From Candidula unifasciata (Eukaryota; Mollusca; Gastropoda; Stylommatophora; Geomitridae): a DNA stretch of 64,000 nucleotides. Position numbers and translations under genes: made by a program. The stretch lies in contig CAJHNH020002552.1 in NCBI GenBank assembly GCA_905116865.2, forward strand, positions 1 to 64,000, read 5' to 3'. The notes beneath the pieces are model-generated. The model was not told the origin of the DNA. It saw only the letters and a list, made by a program, of their open reading frames with translations, and did not search any database. Shown here in pieces: positions 1 through 11,417 of the stretch. Position 1 is the first letter of the stretch. Each line of letters opens with the position of its first letter.

Positions 1-1437
1 GCTAGGTTGCTGATAAGCGACGGCCAAATTTTTTTTTGTCTTTTAAAAGGTAGTTTAGACGTTGTTTTGTAGTTACAACAGTTGATAAGCAGTTAAAAGG
101 GTGGTTTGCACGTTGTGTTGTGGTTACAACTAGGCTGCGATATAGGCTGCGATTGCGCCTTTCGCTCGGTCTTGTAGTTAACAGCTAGGCTGCGATAGCG
201 GCGGCGAAATGCTCAATGGTCATGTCACGGGCAGCTAATCTCCTTTTTTTTTGTTTTGTTCGCCCTTGAAATGGCGGTTGGCATAGTGTATTGTGGTTTA
301 CAAATACGCTGCTATATCTGCGCCTTTCGTGCTAGGTTGCGATATCTGCGCCTTTCGCCCCAACACATCTGATTTCAGCAGTCCTAATTAGTTGCCTTTT
401 ACAACATTCTTTTCAGGTGGCAGTGGATCAATTCTTTTTTTTTTCTCCTTGGAACCCACAAAAAATGTCTTGTGTGTGACTTGTCGCTACTTGGAAGGGC
501 ATCAATACGTGGTTATTATTGTTACGGAAGTCGATTATTGGTTGGTTGTAATAGTCCCTGGTTAAACAGATACAGCCTAATAAAGACTCGTGAAATATAT
601 TGAGCTGACTGAGTATCCTCGGGAGAAGGGAAAAGGCGTTTATCGATATAGATATACTTTTGGTAAGATGATAAAAGATGAAGACTGCAGGTTACTTATA
701 TATTGCTTAACTAATGTTTGCACCTACTTTCACTGTTTACATGCAGTAGTTCAAATATTTCCATTTTTGAAATTTTTATTTTCGAAAAATGGTTAGATTT
801 TCTTTTTTGGCACAGTATGAAAGTATAATAATCAATCAGGCCACAGGCATCCGTAAATGTTCTACCCTGTTGTCCAAGTTCCGCCCTTGTGATTACGAGT
901 ATGTTGTAACATCACTAGGTAGATTACGTGTATCACATTAATGTGCGAAATTCGCTTGCTTAGACAACTGGACCCGCTATCCTGTTTGAACTCTGGACAT
1001 CAAAGTTGTCGACTGGTCTGAGAATGCCCGCTACGTCTCAACTCTAACACGTGGTAATTAGCCACCTGCCTGTCCGCAAGTTCAGGTCTTCTGTCCGTTC
1101 CACTGGAAGATTGCATAATTCTTCAACGTAGATGCGTTCCCTGGTCCAGCTGTTAAGCTAACGTTAAATTCCACTGAGATAAATTGTTGGTTGGTCAGAC
1201 ACTTTGATCGCTGCTAGGAAGATCGCTTGGGTTTGCTGTTCAGTCACCTCATTGTTTCACTTTGTAAAGGTTTCTGTTGGACTTGTGTACTTTTGTTGTT
1301 GTTGCGTTTAGAAGGAATTCTGGACTCACCGAATGCACCTCGTCACAGTCTCTTTGCGAATTTGTGCACTTGCGTAGATAATTAATTGCTTATCGGCAAA
1401 AGTTGCGAATAAAGTGGAAATATTTCTTTGATAATTT
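1..1437. other. No gene seen; short GCTAGGCTGCGAT repeats
   Basis: Positions 1-380 hold several degenerate copies of a motif around GCTAGGCTGCGAT with ttgtggttacaac. Related stretches occur near 32628 and inverted near 38735. From 400 to 1437 I see no recognisable gene or repeat. Confidence 0.5.
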
Positions 1438-1455
1438 GTGCAGCTACTTTTAATT

Positions 1456-3010
1456 ATGGCAGGCAGACCATCGGCTCCAAAACTTATAAGCAATAATATT
1501 CTACAAGTTGATCAACTGGCAGCTGTAGATGTCAGACCTGATGATTTATATAGAATAATGGACGATAAACTACAGTGGTTGCAATGGCTCGCTATGCACA
1601 GAATAATACGGAACTCAGTAGACTGTTCGTCTTCCAACCGTCGGATGTCATTAGTGTCAAGGCTAGAATGTTCCGATAGATTCTCTTGGCGATGTCGTCG
1701 CTGTAATACTCGTTGCAGTGTACGGACGGGTTGGTTCTTCGCTAATTGTGAACTCCCAACTGAAAGAATTGTGATGGTAATGTTTTACTGGTTGTTCGAA
1801 GTCAAGCAAAAAAATGTGATGTTTTTTGAGAGATTGACAAGCTGTGATACAGTAGTCAACTATAACAATTATTTTCGGGTAGAGTGTTACAACTGGCTGC
1901 TGCTTAGCAACCCTCAGTTGGGAGGATTTGATGCTAACGGACAGTCAGTGGTTGTTGAAGTTGACGAGAGCTATTTTTTCCACCGCAAGTACCATCGTGG
2001 TTACTTTCGTCGTGGTCAATGGGTAGTTGGGCTAGTTGAACGTGGAAGTGGTCGTTGCTGGTTGGAAGTTGTTAATAGGCGAGATGCGACAACATTGGAA
2101 CGCATCATAAGTGAGCATGTGTTACCAGGAACGACGATTGTCACCGATGCCTGGCGAGGCTACAACAACGTTGGTCAACTCAACAATGGCATATATGAAC
2201 ATCTCGTTGTTGTTCATGCTATTAATTTTGTTGACCGTGTACACGGAGACATCCACACCCAACCACCCGACCACTTCCGGTTAAAATGGACGCTAGACAG
2301 CGGCGCTGTGTCGGAGCGGAGGCAAATTTTTTGCTTCTGCCGGACGGTGGCCGAAGTATTTTTGCTCCATTTGTAGACTGGATATAGTTTCGTCGCCCAG
2401 CTTCTGAGTTGAATGCATGGCGTGACCCTGTGAGCTGCGGATTGCATTTGGAATGTTTTTTCGACTGTGACCAACGTGGTGTGAATTGTAGATTCAGAAA
2501 ATGGCGCGATGCCGGTCGTCAATGTTGGCGGTGCCCGTGTGTGATTACAATTGATCGCGTGGGAAACTGCTGATCTGTTGGCGACAAGTTCTGCTATCAT
2601 CAATGATGAACTGCATTTCTAATGTTGGACTGTTTGTGTTAGCACTTCGGATGGCTACCATATGCTTTAATGCAAGTGTATGCTAGATATGCTGAGACAG
2701 CAGTCTGTCAATCTTTCCACAAGGGACTGTGATAAACATTCTGGGTGTTTTTCGCTGGCACAGGAGCAGAGCAAAGATGGGGCGACCCGTTTGCTATGAA
2801 GCTGAAACTAAGACTACCAGACTACCAGAAATCCACACCCAAACAATTGAAGGGCTGTGGATGCAAGTCAAAAGGAAACAGCGTTTCCAAGGCGGCACTA
2901 GTCGTGCATTGTTTAATACATATTTAGCCGAATTTCAGTGGCGCCACAGTCACAAAGAACATGTTTTTGGACAGTATTTACAGCTGTTGTGCCACAATTT
3001 CGACATATAA
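1456..3010 (+). pseudogene. Merlin-type (IS1016-like) transposase, split by an insertion
   Basis: The reading frame from ATG 1456 runs to about 2262 and resumes in homologous sequence at about 2831-3010. Visible parts are an N-terminal zinc-ribbon-like C-x2-C segment (C-R-R-C-N-T-R-C), V-D-E-S (first catalytic Asp), V-T-D-A-W-R-G-Y (second Asp), T-I-E-G-L-W (Glu) and Y-L-A-E-F-Q-W-R near the end. These are the DDE hallmarks of the Merlin/IS1016 family. A 568-bp repeat sits between the second Asp and the Glu, so no intact enzyme is made. Terminal inverted repeats could not be identified with confidence. Confidence 0.88.
2263..2830 (+). mobile_element. Non-autonomous repeat family E, copy 1, inside Merlin
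   Basis: Flanked by a 12-bp target duplication (atccacacccaa) at 2251-2262 and 2831-2842. Related copies are at 14830-15367 and, inverted, near 32885. It carries no protein I recognise. The variable 10-12 bp duplications fit a retrotransposed element better than a cut-and-paste one. Confidence 0.8.
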
Positions 3011-3484
3011 CTGTCAAATATTATTGGCAGAGTTGCCACTTTTCTTTGACGGAAAGTGTATTGCATTTTGTTTTCTGCATTTTCTTCTTTTCGTCTGTCA
3101 TTTCATTTTCTCAGTGACCGCACTAGCAGGTGGTACACACTTCATTGATACTGAACATCCTCTTGTGTTTAGATAAGTTGTAGCCAAGTATATCTTCTCT
3201 GCTATGTCGTTTCTACTACACATCTTGGTATTTTAAAATCCATCAAAGTAGATATGATATTGTTGCAGGTATAACGCAGCGCTCTCTTTAATATACATCA
3301 AATGCATTAGATATTTAGAGAAACAGGCCGACAGTTTTTATTCCTTCTGAAATCCTGATTTGGCTTCTTGTAATTTAATAATCTGATTGAATATGCTTTG
3401 TGTATTATATATATATATATATATTGTGTGTATCTTATGTATCTTTCTTTTAAAAAATTCCACTGTGTGGAGGGAGAAAAGGAG

Positions 3485-3533
3485 CGGGGGAGGGGGGTTA
3501 GGGGTAGGGTTAGGGTTAGGGGTAGGGTTAGAT
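3485..3533. repeat. Telomere-like TTAGGG tract
   Basis: A short run of TTAGGG and TTAGGGG variants between the two Merlin relics. It directly abuts the Ile and stop codons of the minus-strand Merlin frame. Confidence 0.85.
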
Positions 3534-4389
3534 GTTAAAATTTTGACGTAGGGTTTCGAAATAGTGGCCGACAATCTGATGTTTGTGGGCGTGGCGCCAC
3601 TGAAATTCTGCTAAATATGACGCCAATAGTGTGCGGCTGGTGCCCAATCGTTGGCGAATGGTGCGTTTCACCAGCATCCAGAGGCCCTCAATTGTTTGTG
3701 TGTGTATGTGACTGTGTACGGCGTCGACGAAGTTGGTCTGGTGGACTACTACCTCGTGCAGATAGATGCCATGCCATAAGTTTGCCACGTTGCTGTAGCC
3801 TCGCCAAGCGTCAGTCACGATGGTCGTTCCCGTATCGTATCGTAATCTTTTATGATCCTCTCCAATGTCGCCGCATCTCGTTTTCGCACAAGCTCCAAGT
3901 AGCAACGGCCAGTCTCACGCTCTACTAGCCCGACGAACCAACGACCGTGACGGATGCGACCGCGCTGATACTTTCGTCGGAAGAAGTAGCTCTCGTCTAC
4001 TTCGACCACGATAGATCTGCCGGTCTCATCGAGTCCTCCCAGCTCCACGGTGTGTCTCAACATCCAATTATAGCATTCCTGACGGAAATAATTGATGTAG
4101 TTGACAATGGTGTGCCAGTTCGTGAGTCTCTCGAGGACCATGACAGTCGCTGAACTTAGCCGGAGAGCCAGTAGTACATCATCATGAGTATTTTCTCGGT
4201 CGACATGTCGCTGTTGGCGAAAAACGACCCAGTGCGAACACTACACCTAGTATTACAGCGATAACATCGCCAACCGTATCTGTCGCTACAGTCTTGCCGG
4301 GGACATAGGAACATTGGCCGCGTGCACGAGGTACACGGTTGCGTGTTCCTTATCAGACTATGCTCAGTTAGCCACCGCAACCACGCATA
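3528..4389 (-). pseudogene. Second Merlin-type transposase relic
   Basis: Homologous to the first copy but divergent: C-Y-R-C-N-T-R-C, V-D-E-S-Y-F-F, V-T-D-A-W-R-G-Y, T-I-E-G-L-W and Y-L-A-E-F-Q-W-R are all visible, but in three separate frames (4156-4380, 3815-4141, 3528-3840). At least two frameshifts or stops break it, and the N-terminus lacks an in-frame ATG. It is oriented tail-to-tail with the first copy. It is another copy of the family, not an inverted duplicate. Confidence 0.87.
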
Positions 4390-4599
4390 CTTATGTCATT
4401 ATGGCATACAGGAGTTACGTCCGTGGCAACTAAGTCGTGCGTCGGAATAACGATGTTAGTTATGTGAGTGCGTCTAACTGCCATGTTGCTTCTTGTGTCG
4501 TTTGTTTCGTTGTGGCTTTTCCGATCACTGTTTGGAGTGCGGCCACGGGAGAGAACTCTGACTTAGTCGTCCAAGGCTGTTTATTCTTCGTCCGGATTT

Positions 4600-5430
4600 G
4601 CCAGTAGAGCCGAAGTGAAGACTGATGATGATGATCTTAACGTTGCTACCCAGCGACACAGCGCTCCGATGGATCGAAAATTATTCCTCCCCACGTCACT
4701 TCAGCGCTCCGATGGATCAAAAATTATTCCTCCCCACGTCACTTCAGTCGATCGAAAACTATTTCTCTCCGATGGATCAAAAATTATTCCTCCCCACGTC
4801 ACTTCAGTCGATCGAAAACTATTTCTCCCCACGGTGCTTAACTTTAAACATTGCGCAGAAGTGAAAAACTGATGATGATGGCTTCAATTATTATTTCATG
4901 GCGCTTAACGGCAGAAGTGAAGACTGATGATGATGATCTTAACGTTGCTACCCATCGACACAGCGCTCCGATGGATCGAAAAATTTTCCTCCCCACGTCA
5001 CTTCAGTGCAGCGAAAACTATTTCTTAACGGCAGAAGTGAAGACTGGTGATGATGATCTTAACATTGCTACCCATCGACACAGCGCTCCGATGGATCGAA
5101 AATTTTTCCTCCCCACGTCACTTCACAGCGCTACTTCACAGCGCTTAACGATCAGATGTGGAAACTGATGATGATGGCCTTAATTATTTCACGGCATTAT
5201 TGGTACGTATTGTTCCATATTGTTCCATATTTTGTTGTTCCATATGTTGTATAACACGTCACTTCAGCGCTCCGATGGATCGAAAATTATTCCTCCCCAC
5301 GTCACTTCAGTCGATCGAAAACTATTTCTCACAACGCTTAACGCGCAGATGTGGAAACTGATGATGATCTACGTATTGTACCATTTTTTGTTGTACCATA
5401 TTTTGTATAACCTCTTTATAACCTCTTGAT
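4600..5430. repeat. Complex satellite, 43-bp and about 120-bp units
   Basis: Units around CGCTCCGATGGATCGAAAAT and CCTCCCCACGTCACTTCAG alternate with AGTGAAGACTGATGATGATG blocks. The larger period is about 120 bp (compare 4911 and 5031). Short open frames here follow the repeat and are not genes. Confidence 0.9.
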
Positions 5431-5639
5431 CCCTTTGAGGCTCTAACAGGAATGTTTTAGACAGCAAATAATATGGGGCCGGTATTCGGAAGAGTGCCGT
5501 GATGTCCATAGTACCAAGCCAAAGGGTTAACAATTCATGGTTTCTGGATATTTAACACACACACCCATACAAAAAGAAAACAAACGGACAAAAGACGGAC
5601 AGCACTGAGGACACTCCCATAAGTGATCAGTCTCCATCT

Positions 5640-5990
5640 TCAGCAGCAAGCAAAGAGTTTCAATCCGATGGTACCAGTAACTGTCTGATTGTATATCCGT
5701 CTCATCCTTTCCCTGAGTGTTGAGTGTCAGCCATAACCCCTGGTAACTCCTCGCAGTGCCATTCTCCTCGGACCGTAATGATCTGTATGTGCCTCAGCAC
5801 TGTTTACCCGTACGGACAAAAGAAGTTATATTGATCTTGTGTACTTCTCCTGCATTCATCTGAAGATGTAATTGTGCTGTGTCCGTTTAAAGCATGGCTG
5901 TGATATTTGCCCCTTTCTGCCAACACATCCGACTTCTGCAGGCATTTGTTGACAGAGTTAGCCTTCCCCGTTGATCTTGTATGCAGTTTC
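5640..5990 (-). mobile_element. Retrotransposon tail and family H repeat
   Basis: 5640-5800 matches 49225-49390 and, inverted, the RNase H-type tail at 20280-20400. 5800-5990 matches 17640-17785 in inverted orientation. No intact frame. Confidence 0.6.
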
Positions 5991-6149
5991 AGCAACTTTA
6001 TTAAAAGACAAAAATAAAGGACAACTGGATGACAAAAAACAAGATTTATTCTTTGAGTTTGTAATGTGCTGCAGAAATGAATGAATGTAGCAGTGATATT
6101 TATGAAGGAACAATGCTTTGCTTTTTAATAACAGTAACATTTTTCATAA

Positions 6150-6530
6150 CAGTTTGTGAGAAAAAAAGTAGAGAGATAGAGATGGGGGAGTGAAAAAGAG
6201 GAATGGATAGAGACAAATGGAGAAAAGTGAAAGACAGAAGGATAATGAGAGAGACAAAGGAAGTGAGACAGACAGAGGAAAAGTGAAACAACTAGAATGA
6301 CAGAGATGGAAAATGAGAGACACAAAGAGAGAGGGAAAATTAAACAGAGCGGAAAACGAAATAAATAAAAAAGAAATAAGGCAAAGACAGAAAGAGAGCC
6401 ATGGGAAAAGGTAAACCAACAGACAAGACAGAGAGGGAGAGATGAAGACATAAAGATAAACTGAAAGAGAAAAGACTTACAAACACAAAAAAATGTTTTG
6501 ACGATAGTCTGTTTCAATAAACAAAACAAG
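6150..6530. repeat. Purine-rich GA/AGA tract
   Basis: A long GA-biased stretch with irregular gagaga and aaagagag motifs. Open frames on the opposite strand (Leu/Ser/Phe-rich) are compositional. Confidence 0.75.
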
Positions 6531-6624
6531 AATAATTATCCACAAAACTAAACTAGCACAAACACAAATTTTGGCAGCATCATCTCAAGTGCCTTGCCAA
6601 CTGGCATGGGTAATTTTGCAATCT

Positions 6625-7745
6625 TCACAACATGCAATCATCTCCACAACATGGAATCTCCACAATATGCAATCTCCACAACATGGAATTTTCACAATAT
6701 GCAATTTTCACAATATGCAATCTTCACAATATGCAATCTCTACAACATGCAATCTCTACAACATGCAATCTCCACAACATGGAGTCTCCACAACATGCAA
6801 TCTTCACAACATGCAATCTCCACAATATGCAATCTCCACAACATGCAGTCTCCACAATATGCAATCTCCACAATATGCAATCTCCACAATATGCAATCAT
6901 CTCCACAACATGCAATCATCTCCACAACATGCAATCATCTCCACAACATGCAATCTCCACAACATGCAATCATCTCCACAATATGCAATCTTCACAATAT
7001 GCAATCTCCACAATATGCAATCTTCACAATATGCAATCTCCACAACATGCAATCTCCACAACATGCAATCATCTCCACAACATGCAATCATCTTGTGGAG
7101 CATGCAATCATCTGCACAACATGCAATCTCCACATCATGCAATCTCCACAACATGCAATCTCCATAATATGCAATCTCCACAACATGCAATCTTCACAAC
7201 ATGCAGTCTCCACAACATGCAATCTTCACAACATGCAGTCTCCACAACATGCAATTTTCACAATATGCAATCTTCACAACATGCAATCTTCACAATATGC
7301 AGTCTCTACAACATGCAATCTTCACAACATGCAGTCTCCACAATATGCAATCTTCTACAACAAGCAATCTCCACAATATGGAGTCTCCACAATATGGAGT
7401 CTCCACAACATGCAATGTCCACTATATGGAGTCTCCACAACATGCAATCTCCACTATATGGAGTCGTCTCCACAACATGCAATCTCCACAATATGGAGTC
7501 TCCACAACATGCAGTCTCCACAACATGCAGTCTCCACAACATGCAGTCTCCACAACATGCAGTCTCCACAACATGCAGTCTCCACAACATGCAGTCTCCA
7601 CAACATGCAGTCTCCACAACATGCAATCTTCCACAACATGCAATCTTCCACAACATGCAGTCTCCACAACATGCAGTCTCCACTATATGCAATTTCCACA
7701 ACATGCAATCTCCACAATATGCAGTCTCCACAATATGCAATCTCT
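6625..7745. repeat. 16-bp satellite (ATGCAATCTCCACAAC)
   Basis: About 70 units of a 16-bp motif, with variants ATGCAGTC and CAATATGC. Because 16 is not a multiple of 3, every frame cycles through the same 16 codons. Several frames on both strands stay open for hundreds of codons without being genes. Confidence 0.95.
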
Positions 7746-7781
7746 AACAGCAAGTATCAGTTTGTTTGCTGCCACCTCTGA

Positions 7782-9019
7782 ATGCCATGACAAGAGACTG
7801 AAGTATCTCCATTTGACACAACGTGTTCCAGTTTCCCTTTTCTCGTAACATTTCCACATAAATTACCCTTAATTTCTAAACCTTTGCCATGGCACTTTTT
7901 GTTCTATAACTAAGTACAACAAATATCGGCAACCAAAAAATGACACTGTAAAAAGGTGTCTTCTCAAGACTAAGTGGCAGACAGCAGTTTCAAATTTGTG
8001 ACAACACAACCAGTGTTAGTAAACTCCGCCTACCACTTCAGTATACGGGTAAATAGAAAGAAAGGCCTGTGGCCCAAAGGTTTGGAATCAATCATCTTCA
8101 TATATGCTGGGGCACAGCAAAATAACTTTTCCTGGCTCACCACATATCCATTCCCAGACAATTCTAAAAAGTATCCAAAAATACAACAACAAAAAATTAT
8201 CTGTACAACTTTGATAAAAAAAAAAAGGAAACTTGTACATATGCAATCATTGTCAAAATATCTAGCACCAACAACACCAATGATTCCTATTAAAACATCA
8301 AGTACGAACATCACCATTAGCTATCATAACATCAACAGTCAACATTATCAGTAATTCTCAAAAAAAAAAAAACAAGCAAAAATCAGTAATGACTACTGAA
8401 ACATCAATTAAAAGACATCATCAGTGGCTCTCCAAATCATCCAGTTTAAAAAATCACAAACTTTCTAAAACATTAAATACAAACAATATACACTAACAGA
8501 TCCAGCCGACATTGTCAATTATCCATTTTTTTAAAAAAATCAGTGAAAATCATCACCGGTGATTCTCTAAAACACTCAGTAAAAGACACTAGTGGTATCC
8601 CAAACACTCACAATATAATGAACCCAGCCGGTGATATCACTTTGCTACTAATACTATTCTGTTTCACAGCAGTTTTTTTTTATTTAATAAACAATTGCAA
8701 TTACAAATTGTACAACTGAAAACAGATATGTTGTGTATGTTATATTTAATTACCCCTTAACCTGCTACCCTGAGAAGAGTATATCTAGTCACTTTCAGAT
8801 GTGACACAGTCCCATAAATGCCAATATACTGGCCTGTTTGCAGTGACCTAGTCTAAAAAAAAAAAAGTGTAGTTACATTCAATTGGTTCTATGTGCACCT
8901 GTGAAGTGTTTAATAGGCCAAGACATGAATACAATAACTAAAAATAGCATTCAGGTGGGTTTCTTTATGACCCCAACTTGATGTCAAATTTTTCCATTAG
9001 TCTCAGTGATATAGGTCAC
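7782..9019. other. No gene seen; AT-rich
   Basis: AT-rich sequence with poly-A runs. I recognise no coding region, RNA gene or well-defined element. Confidence 0.5.
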
Positions 9020-9290
9020 GGGTTCACAGCATGAGTGACCTGATACACTTTGTTTCTAGGCCCCAAGGAATGTATTCCACGTAATGCTACACTCTGTTCA
9101 TGTTTGTTGTTCAACCCCACCAGGACCGTACAACTAGCGACCAACACTTGGTGACACAAAGTGCCACCATTCGGATTAGGATCACTCGGGCACAAGTCCC
9201 AGAAACCCCGATTAACCATTAAATTATATCAAGGCTGCCCGACTGCAGCTGAGGTAAGGCTTTAAAATAATAAAAAAAAACTGCGTCCCA
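9020..9290 (-). repeat. Dispersed repeat family G
   Basis: Contains ccaggaccgtacaactagcg and the aaggctttaaaat end. Related to 12320-12660 (opposite orientation) and 51990-52170. Confidence 0.65.
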
Positions 9291-9868
9291 CACTGGAACA
9301 GGAGAACTGAGTTCATGTTTACTGATAATCCCTTTTATATATTTCGAAAATGTTTTGTCTGCAACTGAAGATAAATATTTTTTTTTAAATGTATTAGCAA
9401 ACCATGTAAATGGTTTGGTTAAATTTTTTTTTCACATAATTTTTTTTCTGGGAATTTCCATGAGTTCATGACCAAATTTTTCCTCTTAGACAAAAGTGTT
9501 AAAGTTACGGATATACCAGCAGTCTGTGTTTGTTTCCCTCTTGTATCATAAATCATTTTATTGACAAGATAGCCTTGGTAGTGAAGTGGCTGGCATTGTT
9601 TACCTGCTAGCCTATGTTGGACTATTCTCGAAAACAGGGAATATTTTTAATTATCAAGTGTATTCAGCCTAAAAAATGGCACCAGGAAATGTTTTAGAGG
9701 TAAAGGGGGTTTGTGTGATACTGACCACATTAACCAACCAGTGCTGATTAGTCAATAAAATGGGGCTAGCACAATATGCCTAATAGCTCTGTGGGTGTAA
9801 AAAAAAGTGTTCTCTAGTACTTTAACTTTTAAAAAGTAGTAATGAAATAGTTATCCTCGGTCCTTTTC

Positions 9869-10820
9869 TTGCATTTGGAACACATCATGACAGAAACACT
9901 AGAAAAAAAGCATGAAACATCTGTATCCATTGGGGGAAGACCACTGTGTAACTTACATTTTGCAGACGACATTGTTCTTATGGCTCGGTTCCTAAGCAGA
10001 ACTCCAAGAACTTTCTACAAAATTAGAGACAGTCAGCGCCTGCGGCATAGGTGTTGCAAATGCGCTTCATAATGCCGGGGTGCTGGGTTTGATCCTAGCT
10101 GCAAATGGTTTGTCTGGCGCTGGTTTCGACAGTGGTACTGAGAGCTGACCATTCAGGAAGCAATGGCAAACTACTGAACAAAACATTTGCCTAGAAAAAC
10201 TACAACAGCCAAAAACACTGGGGTTGTTCTGCAATGTGCTGTAAAAGATATGCAACTTTTAACTGTGGTAAATATAGCATGGAAATTATTGCAGAGGAAA
10301 GCAAGATTCCGGTAAATAACCAGAATAATTAAGTACCTACCAACATACAGATACAAGGGTAAAAAACTACAAGAAGTTGAAACATAAGTAAAATGATGGC
10401 AGCTGTACCAAAGAGATCAAGACAAGACTTGATATGGCAATATCTGCAATGTCCCAGCTGAATACGATGTGGAAGAGCAAAATCAGTATATACAAGTCAC
10501 TGGTATTGTTTATTTTCTTATTCGGATGTGAGAGTTGCACTCTCACAGTGAAAATGATTCAGGTTTTCAAATACAAATGCTATAGACACATTCTACGAAT
10601 GAGATATTTAGAACATAAAAATAACAAATATGTCAGAGATAAAATATACAAATGTGCGGGACATCAAGAGCCTCTTTTAGCAGTGGTGAAACATCTCAAG
10701 CTAGCTTGGTTCGGGCATGTGATGAGACAAGGTTCAATTGCAAATACTGTATGTACTTCAAGTAACATTAGGAAGTTGTCAAATATTAGGAGGGCAGAGA
10801 AGAACCTGGAATGACCACAT
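9869..10820 (+). pseudogene. Non-LTR retrotransposon reverse transcriptase relic
   Basis: The first part (9869-10024) has L-H-F-A-D-D-I-V-L-M, the RT catalytic motif. The frame is then broken by a SINE. It resumes from about 10262 with K-S-L-V-L-F, G-C-E-S-C-T-L-T, Y-L-E-H-K and W-F-G-H-V-M-R, the thumb and C-terminal signature of metazoan non-LTR RTs. Frameshifts are visible. Confidence 0.85.
10025..10262 (+). mobile_element. SINE family B copy inside the RT relic
   Basis: A tRNA-like head (tgcggcataggtgttgcaaa, then gggtttgatcctagct) followed by the body caatggcaaactactg and a tail near ctgtaaaagatatgcaac. The same family is at 24435 and 45462. Confidence 0.82.
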
Positions 10821-10884
10821 CAAGAAATGGACAGGACTAAGTTATCATTACTTATTCATTAAGAGAAACATGGAGGGTTTTGTG

Positions 10885-11000
10885 TGTTAGTGCTTCCATC
10901 GATACCCTCCCTGTGCTTCCATAAATACACCATCCACCCCCCCCCCCCCCATGCTTCCATCGATACCCTCCCCGTGCTTCCATCAATACCCTCCCCAACC
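10885..11000. repeat. Short tandem repeat with tgcttccatcgataccctcc
   Basis: Four imperfect units with an internal C run. A related inverted stretch lies near 36520 at the end of a retrotransposon tail. Confidence 0.7.
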
Positions 11001-11020
11001 TTAACAGGTCAAAGATTATC

Positions 11021-11103
11021 TTAGAGGCCAGTAGATCAAAATAAACAAAACTATTTCATCAATATAAGATATTAGTTTTTTATTTTGATCTACTGGCCTC
11101 TAA
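11021..11103. mobile_element. 83-bp palindromic micro-MITE downstream of CHEK2
   Basis: Perfect 25-base inverted repeats (TTAGAGGCCAGTAGATCAAA...) at 11021-11045 and 11079-11103 flank a 33-base AT-rich centre. The outer TTA/TAA would fit a TA target duplication around ends starting GAGGCC, as in Tc1/mariner-type MITEs. The sense-strand AATAAA at 11079-11084 is the first canonical poly(A) hexamer after the CHEK2 stop. Confidence 0.8.
11079..11084 (-). terminator. Candidate CHEK2 poly(A) signal AATAAA
   Basis: AATAAA on the minus strand about 335 bases past the CHEK2 stop. I find no AATAAA or ATTAAA between the stop and this site. It lies inside the palindromic element. Actual use is inferred. 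Confidence 0.45.
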
Positions 11104-11104
11104 C

Positions 11105-11335
11105 AGTCTCTCAAAAACAATACTGCAGGGCTTAGTAGAGGGAAAGAGGAGAAGAGGCAGACCAAGAAAGACCTGGTTACAGAACCTGACTGACTGGACA
11201 GGCCTCAGGCATGCAACCATAAAGTCCATCGCAACTGACCGCTAAAGGTGGAGAGAGCTGATCAGACAGTCAACAGAAACTGGTGAACCAACAACACATA
11301 GTGTTATGGGATGATGATCTGCTAGCAATAGCCAG
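11105..11335 (+). mobile_element. Retrotransposon 3' tail fragment
   Basis: Encodes G-R-P-R-K-T-W and W-T-G-L-R-H-A-T-I-K before stops. It matches 49700-49935. It lies in the probable CHEK2 3' UTR, antisense to the gene. Confidence 0.7.
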
Positions 11336-11417
11336 AGCAGAAAAGTAACCAATTTTTTTGGCTTACAAGACATCAATCACCTTGTCAATTCTTCCCCTTC
11401 ACATTTTTACTTAATAT

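Noticed and set aside
590..796. Small 68-residue gene
   Set aside because: No recognisable motif, no splice context and ordinary AT-rich composition.
2214..2603. A 129-residue minus-strand protein, with relatives near 14820-15042
   Set aside because: It is an open frame inside repeat family E. It recurs with frame changes in the other copy and has no family resemblance.
6125..6529. Hydrophobic 134-residue minus-strand protein
   Set aside because: Composition follows the GA-rich tract on the other strand. No recognisable family.
6571..7848. Long proteins of 200-395 residues in several frames
   Set aside because: All are translations of the 16-bp satellite; the residue period of 16 appears in every frame and on both strands.
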